Source: Candidatus Sphingobacterium stercoripullorum
GTDB taxonomy: Bacteria > Bacteroidota > Bacteroidia > Sphingobacteriales > Sphingobacteriaceae
Assembly (NCBI GenBank): GCA_019114715.1
Contig: DXEZ01000066.1
Location: 1-11,115, forward strand
Direction of reading: 5' to 3'
DNA length: 11,115 nucleotides
Part shown: positions 5,870-11,115 of the stretch, piece by piece
How positions within the stretch are numbered: the first letter of the stretch is position 1
Layout: the number at the start of each line of letters is the position of its first letter
Made by a program: the position numbers and the translations under genes
The notes under the pieces: generated by a model
What the model was told of the DNA's origin: nothing
What the model saw: only the letters and a program-made list of their open reading frames with translations
The model's database searches: none

Positions 5870-5894
5870 TTTAATCCTAGTAAGTAGGATTAAA
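5870..5894. repeat. Perfect 10-bp inverted repeat before the secreted-protein gene (candidate operator)
   Basis: TTTAATCCTA (5870-5879) and TAGGATTAAA (5885-5894) are perfect complements separated by GTAAG. Neither strand continues into a T-run, which argues against a terminator. Position near the -33 region of the gene at 5062-5826 suggests a binding site for a dimeric regulator. Confidence 0.5.
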
Positions 5895-6072
5895 AGCTAC
5901 CATCTTTAAAGTCTCGATCGAAACAGATCATAAGTAAGTTTGAATTCTTTGGTCTTATATTTTATCCTTAACTCAGGTAATCACCCCCTATTCAGGAATA
6001 TCCCCCAATAGTTCAAAACCCAAAAATAAGCAAATCTGCCAAGAACTTAAGGCAATAGCGCTTTAATTATGG

Positions 6073-6561
6073 TTACAAGCTTTTATGGAGTTCAACCATC
6101 CGAATTGCCGTGATAGCTGCCTCATCACCTTTATTGCCGTACTTACCTCCAGATCTTTCTTGAGCTTGCTCAAGTGTATCTGTTGTTAAAACTCCAAAGA
6201 TTACCGGTTTATTGTATTTGATAGAAACATTCGCTAGCCCATTTCCTACTGCATCACAAATGAAGTCGAAATGACGTGTTTCCCCTTGAATAACACAACC
6301 CAAGCAAATCACTGCGTCAATCTCATCATTTCTAAGCACCAAATCCGCACCTGAGATCAACTCATAGCTACCAGGCACCTCAATAATATTAATATCAGCC
6401 TCTTTACTGTTATGCTTTAAAAGCGTATCAACAGCGCCGTTCAATAAAGCTCCAGTAACCGTAGCGTTCCATTGAGAAACTACAATAGCAATTTTGTATC
6501 CTTCCGCTGACCCAACGGTTAAATGTGAAAAGTCAGACAAATTTTTATGTAAACTAGACAT
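6073..6561 (-). CDS. ribH: 6,7-dimethyl-8-ribityllumazine synthase (lumazine synthase)
   Basis: RibH condenses 5-amino-6-ribitylaminouracil with 3,4-dihydroxy-2-butanone 4-phosphate to give 6,7-dimethyl-8-ribityllumazine, the penultimate step of riboflavin synthesis; family members form pentamers or 60-mers. The 162 residues fit the family. Substrate-contact motifs are SQWN (29-32, Trp31 stacking where many have Phe), VPGSYEL (62-68), GCVIQGETRHFD (88-99) with catalytic His97, and FGVLTTDTLEQAQERSG (122-138) with Arg136 as the likely phosphate contact. GNKGDEAA (142-149) completes the signature. The gene follows the TPR protein gene on the same strand after 71 bp and is probably transcribed with it. 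No other rib gene is present, so the pathway is scattered. I found no FMN riboswitch. Confidence 0.96.
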   Translation of the reverse strand: MSSLHKNLSDFSHLTVGSAEGYKIAIVVSQWNATVTGALLNGAVDTLLKHNSKEADINIIEVPGSYELISGADLVLRNDEIDAVICLGCVIQGETRHFDFICDAVGNGLANVSIKYNKPVIFGVLTTDTLEQAQERSGGKYGNKGDEAAITAIRMVELHKSL

Positions 6562-6582
6562 AGAAAACTTTTCTTTTAAGTT

Positions 6583-6614
6583 TGTTAAAATTTAACACAC
6601 CTTACACCTAGGTG
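6583..6614. repeat. Two dyad-symmetric sites between the TPR gene and ribH
   Basis: TGTTAAA (6583-6589) and TTTAACA (6591-6597) form a perfect dyad around one central base. CACCTAGGTG (6605-6614) is a perfect 10-bp palindrome. Both fall in the 71-bp gap just before ribH. They could bind a regulator or form weak hairpins in the transcript; no T-run follows either. Confidence 0.35.
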
Positions 6615-6632
6615 GGATTCACTAAACTACAA

Positions 6633-7310
6633 TTAGTCCAAGCTTGCTTCGACACGAGCTATATATGCGTCAATTGAAGCTCCTTCCTCACTGTTAGGAT
6701 ATTCCGATCTAATTCTCTTATAGGCTTCTAAAGCCCCCTTATTGTCATTTAACTCTTCGCATACTAACCCAAGCTTTCTTAAAAACATTGGCGTTGTATA
6801 TTCGTTAGAATGAGTTGAAGCAGCTTTTTTGTAATAATTGGCGGCTTTATCATATGCTTTTGATTCAGAGTAAGCATCTCCTAATAACCCTAAAATTAAA
6901 GGGTCGATCACTTGTGATCCCGTTGGAGAGTATTGTTCAAGTGCCTTAATAGCTTCTTGATATTCCCCTCTTCTTAACAACAAACCACCTAAATAAGCAT
7001 TTGCAATATTTGCAGACTTGGTATTTGAGTACTCTCCAGCAATTTCTTTAAATCCTGGGTACGATCCATCACCTTCAATTGCTAAGCTCTGTAACGAGTC
7101 AATTGCTGCATATTGTTCCGCTTTATACATTTGGTTAGCTGCTTTCTCGGATCGAGGAGCCAAATAAAGCTTTTGATAACCAATATATAGCAGTATCAAA
7201 ACAAAGATACCCGCTGCAATAAAAACAATACTCTTTGTATTCTCTTGGAAAAAGGAAGGTTTCTTCCCTCCATTCACTCCTGCCTTGTTGGCTTTATTCA
7301 CTTTAGACAT
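6633..7310 (-). CDS. Membrane-anchored tetratricopeptide-repeat protein (YfgM-like)
   Basis: The protein has 225 residues. A Lys/Asn/Gly-rich cytoplasmic tail (1-26) is followed by one membrane helix (27-46, SIVFIAAGIFVLILLYIGY), then a helical region outside the membrane with at least three TPR-type units at about 100-133, 137-170 and 174-207 (for example AYLGGLLLRRGEYQEAIKAL and YYKKAASTHS). The architecture of a short tail, a single helix and TPRs resembles E. coli YfgM, which associates with the SecYEG translocon and periplasmic chaperones, but sequence alone does not prove the same role. The TPRs should mediate protein contacts on the periplasmic side. It has its own near-consensus promoter and precedes ribH by 71 bp. 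The ATG at 7308-7310 is preceded by a purine-rich AGAAAAGAG stretch. Confidence 0.85.
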   Translation of the reverse strand: MSKVNKANKAGVNGGKKPSFFQENTKSIVFIAAGIFVLILLYIGYQKLYLAPRSEKAANQMYKAEQYAAIDSLQSLAIEGDGSYPGFKEIAGEYSNTKSANIANAYLGGLLLRRGEYQEAIKALEQYSPTGSQVIDPLILGLLGDAYSESKAYDKAANYYKKAASTHSNEYTTPMFLRKLGLVCEELNDNKGALEAYKRIRSEYPNSEEGASIDAYIARVEASLD

Positions 7311-7346
7311 GCTCTTTTCTATTCTATTTTAAAGAAATATGGAACG

Positions 7347-7376
7347 CAAAATTACACTTTTAAATAAATCTTCCAA
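7347..7376 (-). promoter_or_regulatory. Near-consensus Bacteroidota promoter of the TPR gene and ribH
   Basis: On the minus strand TTG (7374-7376), a 19-base spacer and TAATTTTG (7347-7354) fit the consensus TTG / TAnnTTTG with ideal spacing. The start of transcription should fall near 7340, leaving a leader of about 30 bases before the TPR gene. Confidence 0.65.
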
Positions 7377-7396
7377 TACTTATCTGATACAAATGC

Positions 7397-9325
7397 TTAA
7401 TTTTGTGCTTTTTCATCTATAATTTCACGATCTAGCTCCTCATATATAGAGTTTTGACTCTTAAATTCAGGCACAATCTTTTTCATGTGACGCACGATCT
7501 TTATATTATTATGCGCGTCTGCTGCCTCAAATAAACCATTTAATGCACTTAGCACCCACGACAAGTCATTCTCCCGCACTTTGGCAATCATAATTTTCTC
7601 GTGGTGCGTAGGCATTGTGTTTTCTAAGTCATTTAACAACTCTTCGTACAGTTTCTCCCCAGGTCTCAGCCCTGTGAACTTAATATCAACGTCTGTATAA
7701 GGCGTATTCCCCGATAGTTTAATCATTTTTTCTGCCAAATCTATAATTTTAACAGATTTACCCATATCAAACACAAATATTTCTCCACCATCACCCATAT
7801 TGCCTGCTTCAATGACCAGCTGGCACGCTTCGGGAATGGTCATAAAGTACCTGGTAATATCTGGATGTGTAACAGTTACTGGACCGCCCTTTTCAATTTG
7901 CGCTCTAAAGCGTGGGATCACCGAACCGTTAGACCCGAGGACATTACCAAACCTAGTAGTTATAAAGCGCGTATGATCGCCACCCTTATTTTGCAAGCTC
8001 AAGTTCAACGCTTGTACATATATTTCTGCTATCCGCTTACTTCCTCCCATCACGTTAGTTGGGTTTACCGCTTTATCGGTTGAAATAAACACAAATTTCT
8101 TCACTTTATATTCTACGGCTAAATTGGATAGGATAAACGAGCCTTTTACATTAGTGAGCACAGCCTCTAGTGGGTGATTCTCCATCATAGGAACGTGTTT
8201 ATAGGCTGCTGCATGATAAACAAAATGAGGTTTAAATGTCTCAAACATTTCTCTCATTCTCTTTTCATTCCTTACATCACCAATAAAAGTATGGTAGATT
8301 TGCTCTCTATATAAATCTCGTAAATCAAGCTGCAAGTTATGTAATGGCGATTCCGCCTGATCACACAGAATAACCATTTGCGGCTTATATTTACCCAGCT
8401 GCTTGGCGATTTCACTACCAATCGAGCCAGCTGCACCGGTTACTAAAACACGTTTTCCTTGCAACTGTTCAAAAATATTGTCATCGGATATTTTAATGGG
8501 AGAGCGCTGTAATAAATCTTCAATTTTTAGCGTTTTAATTTGGTTTGTGGATAACTCACCTTTTATTAATTGTTCAACTGGTGGTAGGGTGAGCACCTTG
8601 ACTTTATGCTCTAAACACATATCAGCAATGGAAGACTTTTTTTCAACAGGAATACTGTGCGAAGCTATAATTAACTCCCCTATTGATAGTTTATCTATTA
8701 GCTTTAAAAAATCCTTCGTACCGTATATTTTTATCCCATCTATGGCCTTCCCTATCTTGGACTCATCATCATCAATATACGCCACGATATTCTTACTGGC
8801 CCGTAGATCGTGATCAAATGTTCTTTTTACAGCGATACCTAAATCCCCTGCTCCATATATAACGGTATTATTCAACTTGAACAAGGATGACTTAGAATAT
8901 TGGAAAAATATTTTTACCGAAGTCCTGTAAGTTACAAGGCCAGTGAAAACAAACAATGAATATAAAATTATGAATTTGGTATCGGTAATCGCTATTGCAA
9001 AGGGTGAAAGAATGAATAGAATTTTAATCAATAAGGTGATGATAAATGAAAACATCACACACGATAAAATACGAATTGAATCTATCGCACTAGTGTAACG
9101 AACAATCCCCGAATAAAGCTTAAAGAAATAAAAAGAAAGCGCCGTGGTAGAAAGTAGCACCAAAAGATTAATTGCAAACTCCTGTTCATTATGCCAATCC
9201 AAAGAGGCCTGGTAGGTAAGAGTCATGGTTATAAAAAATGCCAGAAATGCTACCAGCATATCGCACAAAAAGATTATCCACCGCGGAACAATTTTAATTT
9301 GATTAAATATTTCGAAAACTTTCAT
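7397..9325 (-). CDS. Membrane-bound nucleotide-sugar 4,6-dehydratase (FlaA1/WbpM/CapD family)
   Basis: These enzymes convert UDP-GlcNAc to a 4-keto-6-deoxy sugar, the first step towards amino-deoxy sugars for capsule, O-antigen or protein glycans. Four membrane helices (about 18-38, 52-71, 88-109, 116-135) precede a first Rossmann domain with GAGDLG (160-165) and the catalytic SDR domain with GAAGSIG (299-305), HAAAYKHVPMME (373-384), STDKA (417-421) and Met428-x3-Lys432. Met in place of the usual catalytic Tyr is the hallmark of the WbpM/PglF-type large dehydratases. RFGNVLGSNGSVIP (460-473) and GLRPGEKLYEE (554-564) complete the signature. Numbering is from a possible TTG at 9331. I prefer the ATG at 9325 (642 residues), although GAGGAG lies 9 bases before the TTG and 15 before the ATG. 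No other glycan genes are adjacent, and ald is divergent. Confidence 0.93.
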   Translation of the reverse strand: MKVFEIFNQIKIVPRWIIFLCDMLVAFLAFFITMTLTYQASLDWHNEQEFAINLLVLLSTTALSFYFFKLYSGIVRYTSAIDSIRILSCVMFSFIITLLIKILFILSPFAIAITDTKFIILYSLFVFTGLVTYRTSVKIFFQYSKSSLFKLNNTVIYGAGDLGIAVKRTFDHDLRASKNIVAYIDDDESKIGKAIDGIKIYGTKDFLKLIDKLSIGELIIASHSIPVEKKSSIADMCLEHKVKVLTLPPVEQLIKGELSTNQIKTLKIEDLLQRSPIKISDDNIFEQLQGKRVLVTGAAGSIGSEIAKQLGKYKPQMVILCDQAESPLHNLQLDLRDLYREQIYHTFIGDVRNEKRMREMFETFKPHFVYHAAAYKHVPMMENHPLEAVLTNVKGSFILSNLAVEYKVKKFVFISTDKAVNPTNVMGGSKRIAEIYVQALNLSLQNKGGDHTRFITTRFGNVLGSNGSVIPRFRAQIEKGGPVTVTHPDITRYFMTIPEACQLVIEAGNMGDGGEIFVFDMGKSVKIIDLAEKMIKLSGNTPYTDVDIKFTGLRPGEKLYEELLNDLENTMPTHHEKIMIAKVRENDLSWVLSALNGLFEAADAHNNIKIVRHMKKIVPEFKSQNSIYEELDREIIDEKAQN

Positions 9326-9381
9326 AGGCAAAAAATATCGCTCCTCATTTAAAATTATGTGTAATACAAAAACTTCCGGTT

Positions 9382-9389
9382 GAAAGATA
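9382..9389 (-). promoter_or_regulatory. Possible -7 element for the sugar dehydratase gene
   Basis: TATCTTTC on the minus strand matches seven of eight positions of TAnnTTTG and lies about 57 bases before the preferred ATG, in the region shared with divergent ald. No well-placed TTG was found at -33. Confidence 0.3.
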
Positions 9390-9437
9390 TAATTACAATT
9401 GAATTTTGCGTAAATTTAAGCTTTACTTTTTAATATT

Positions 9438-10649
9438 ATGGGAATTTCTACTCAAAAAGATTATAAGTTTACTATTCAGACGCAAGAATCCAAACAAGAA
9501 AGCACAGTTCAACAGAACGGTTTAAAAATAGGGGTTCCTAAAGAAATCATGTTTCAAGAAAACAGGGTAGCTTTATCTCCACTCTCGGTCGGTCTATTGG
9601 TACAAAATGGGCATCAGGTGATCATGCAAAGTGGTGCCGGAAAAGGTTCTAACTTCTCTGACCACCACTATAGCGAACAAGGCGCTCAAATAGTAGAGGA
9701 AGCTACAGAAGTATATACAGCAGATATTCTCGTAAAAATTGCCAGTCCTACGTTGGAAGAAATTAGGCTAATGAAGCCTCGTCAAACGTTATTATCCTTC
9801 CAACAGCCCCACCTAATGGGGATTCAAGAATTAAAGCTCTTGATGCAAAAAAAGATTACTGCCCTTTCGTACGAATGTTTAAAAGATGAAGCAGGCAACT
9901 CCATGGTTGTTGAAGCGATGGGAGAAATAATTGGCTCCACTGCCGTCTTAATAGCTGCGGAATATTTAAGTAATGTTTTTGGGGGCAAAGGCTTAATGTT
10001 CGGCGGCATAACAGGCATACCTCCAACCGAGATCGTAATAATAGGTGCTGATACGGTAGGGGAATTTGCTACCCGTACAGCAATTGCTCTGGGGGCCCAA
10101 GTCAAGCTGTTTGACGATTCAGTATATAGGTTGAAAAGACTTCAAGACCTAGTGGGCAACAGGCTATACACATCTATCATGCAACCGAAGCTGTTAAATA
10201 AGGCTGTAAAAAGCTGTGACGTAGTTATTGGTGCAATATCCTCGACAGGCTCTCGCACACCTTGCGTGCTATCTGAAGATGTCATTAGTAAAATGAAACC
10301 CGATTCCGTTTTAATCGATACCTGTATGGATCGAGGAGGATGTTTTGAGACTTCTGAGATTACAACGCATCAAAACCCCATATTTAGGAAACATGAGGTA
10401 ATCCACTATTGCGTTCCGAACATCCCGTCAAGAGTTGCGAGAACGGCCACCTACTCTCTAACTAACATCTTGACTCCATTGATGTTAAACATGGGTGAAA
10501 GAGGAGGTATAAATGGCCTAATATGGTCCGACCAATCTACTAGAGCAGCAATTTATCTATACAATGGAGCCTTAACAAGCAAAGATATGGCAGAACGCTT
10601 CGGACTGAGTGCTAAAGATTTAAACCTCATAGCACTGTCCAAGTTTTAG
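9438..10649 (+). CDS. ald: Alanine dehydrogenase family protein
   Basis: Ald interconverts L-alanine and pyruvate plus ammonia with NAD+, linking amino-acid breakdown to central metabolism in the cytoplasm. The protein has 403 residues, about 30 more than classic Ald. The excess is an N-terminal polar extension (1-28, rich in Gln, Lys and Ser) before GVPKE (32-36) and ENRVALSP (41-48), which hold the pyruvate-binding Arg and Lys. The NAD domain has IIGADTVGEF (201-210), and IDTCMDRGGCFETSE (293-307) corresponds to the classic VDVAIDQGGCFETS with catalytic Asp298. The segment that holds the catalytic His in the YLHLA motif of classic Ald reads FQQPHL (121-126), so equivalence of His125 is uncertain. 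Such divergence is common among Bacteroidota Ald-like proteins. The ATG at 9438 is chosen because the frame is open and no better start lies before residue 39. It ends 19 bp from the converging ABC gene. Confidence 0.85.
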   Translation: MGISTQKDYKFTIQTQESKQESTVQQNGLKIGVPKEIMFQENRVALSPLSVGLLVQNGHQVIMQSGAGKGSNFSDHHYSEQGAQIVEEATEVYTADILVKIASPTLEEIRLMKPRQTLLSFQQPHLMGIQELKLLMQKKITALSYECLKDEAGNSMVVEAMGEIIGSTAVLIAAEYLSNVFGGKGLMFGGITGIPPTEIVIIGADTVGEFATRTAIALGAQVKLFDDSVYRLKRLQDLVGNRLYTSIMQPKLLNKAVKSCDVVIGAISSTGSRTPCVLSEDVISKMKPDSVLIDTCMDRGGCFETSEITTHQNPIFRKHEVIHYCVPNIPSRVARTATYSLTNILTPLMLNMGERGGINGLIWSDQSTRAAIYLYNGALTSKDMAERFGLSAKDLNLIALSKF

Positions 10650-10668
10650 AAAGATCACACCCCCCACA

Positions 10669-11115
10669 TTAACCCTTCTGCATTTCTATAAATCGCAGAA
10701 TGTCAACGCTTAACTTTTGTCCAATTTTAGGAATTGGGGTATTTGAATGCTTAACTATATGAAGTTCAATATCGTCTTTATGAATTAGAAGTTCGGAGTA
10801 AAATCCTCTAAAATAAATGTCTTGCACTACAAAATCACCCTGCTCGTCAATCGAGCAATCAACCCATTCCCTATGGATGCAAATATCCCTTTCAGTGACT
10901 ATTCCAAACGCTTGGGCCTGCCTAGAGGATAGTACATTGGACTTAGCGAGTAGCTTGGCAACATAAGGCGTTGGGGGAGCCTCATACAATTCCCTTGGTG
11001 AACCTTTTGCTTCAAATGCGCCTTTATTGAGCAAAAGAATTGATTGAGCCAGCGATAAGACCTCCTGAGGGTCGTGGGAAACAATGATAACGGTAAGCCC
11101 CGTTTCATCCACGAT
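10669..11115 (-). CDS. ABC transporter ATP-binding protein, C-terminal part (continues past the right edge)
   Basis: Only the last 148 codons are visible; the frame stays open to base 11115 (Ile codon), so the GTG at 11110-11112 is not a real start. Residues near the left of the fragment read TGLTVIIVSHDPQEVLSLAQ: a beta strand plus the H-loop (SHD), the switch histidine of ABC ATPases. GSPRELYEAPPTPYVAKLL is the segment that follows the nucleotide domain in PotA/FbpC/CysA-type importers. The final ~85 residues look like a divergent TOBE-type regulatory domain. Walker A, Walker B and the signature motif are outside the window. The substrate could be an ion or polyamine and cannot be told from this part. 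It converges with ald across 19 bp with no hairpin between them. Confidence 0.85.
   Translation of the reverse strand: MVDETGLTVIIVSHDPQEVLSLAQSILLLNKGAFEAKGSPRELYEAPPTPYVAKLLAKSNVLSSRQAQAFGIVTERDICIHREWVDCSIDEQGDFVVQDIYFRGFYSELLIHKDDIELHIVKHSNTPIPKIGQKLSVDILRFIEMQKG

Noticed and set aside
6562..6632. FMN riboswitch before ribH
   Set aside because: The gap is only 71 bp and lacks the conserved RFN helices; only short dyads are present.
8403..8813. 136-codon plus-strand open frame
   Set aside because: It is antisense to the conserved core of the sugar dehydratase, has no recognisable domain and no promoter; it is a frame shadow.
9824..10105. 93-codon minus-strand open frame
   Set aside because: It is antisense to the NAD-binding region of ald; there is no supporting start signal.
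10650..10668. Shared terminator between ald and the ABC gene
   Set aside because: The 19 bases are C-rich on the plus strand with no inverted repeat or T-run.
10899..11108. Second minus-strand frame at the right edge beginning with ATG
   Set aside because: It overlaps the ABC ATPase in another frame; the ATPase frame carries the H-loop and continues past the window.

Overview
The window looks like a stretch of Bacteroidota chromosome, probably from the Flavobacteriia/Sphingobacteriia side. It is AT-rich, most starts lack a Shine-Dalgarno sequence, and several starts are preceded by the Bacteroidota -7 promoter element TAnnTTTG. Typical genes of the phylum are present: SDR-type threonine dehydrogenase, an NlpE-domain lipoprotein, a FlaA1/WbpM-type membrane dehydratase and a phylum-style alanine dehydrogenase. 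I cannot name the genus.

The left edge (1 to about 208) is different. It carries the first 37 codons of sul2, the mobile sulfonamide-resistant dihydropteroate synthase, plus its leader, at a higher GC content than the rest. This segment cuts a native gene (149-754, minus) inside the third of its 34-residue repeats. It is the clearest sign of horizontal transfer here, or else of an assembly chimera.

From 149 to 2699, all on the minus strand, lie a lipoprotein gene with its own terminator, then tdh followed 39 bp later by the interrupted repeat gene. Transcription from tdh would run into sul2. From 3004 to 5067, on the plus strand, lie asd, with a good promoter, paired AAACGTTT palindromes and a strong terminator, and then a DeoR-family regulator. 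The regulator converges on a gene for a secreted protein of unknown function (5062-5826, minus), and the two stop codons abut in one TTATAA. 

From 6073 to 9325 on the minus strand are a nucleotide-sugar dehydratase, a membrane-anchored TPR protein with its own near-consensus promoter, and ribH, which is probably co-transcribed with the TPR gene. ald (9438-10649, plus) is divergent from the dehydratase and converges on the 3' end of an ABC transporter ATPase that leaves the window at the right edge.

Metabolically this is mostly housekeeping: threonine breakdown and aspartate-family synthesis, alanine oxidation, riboflavin synthesis and surface glycan precursors. I saw no CRISPR array, tRNA, rRNA, phage or toxin-antitoxin locus. 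The strongest points for a second look are the sul2 junction, the candidate LacI-type operator pair at asd, and the perfect inverted repeat before the secreted-protein gene.
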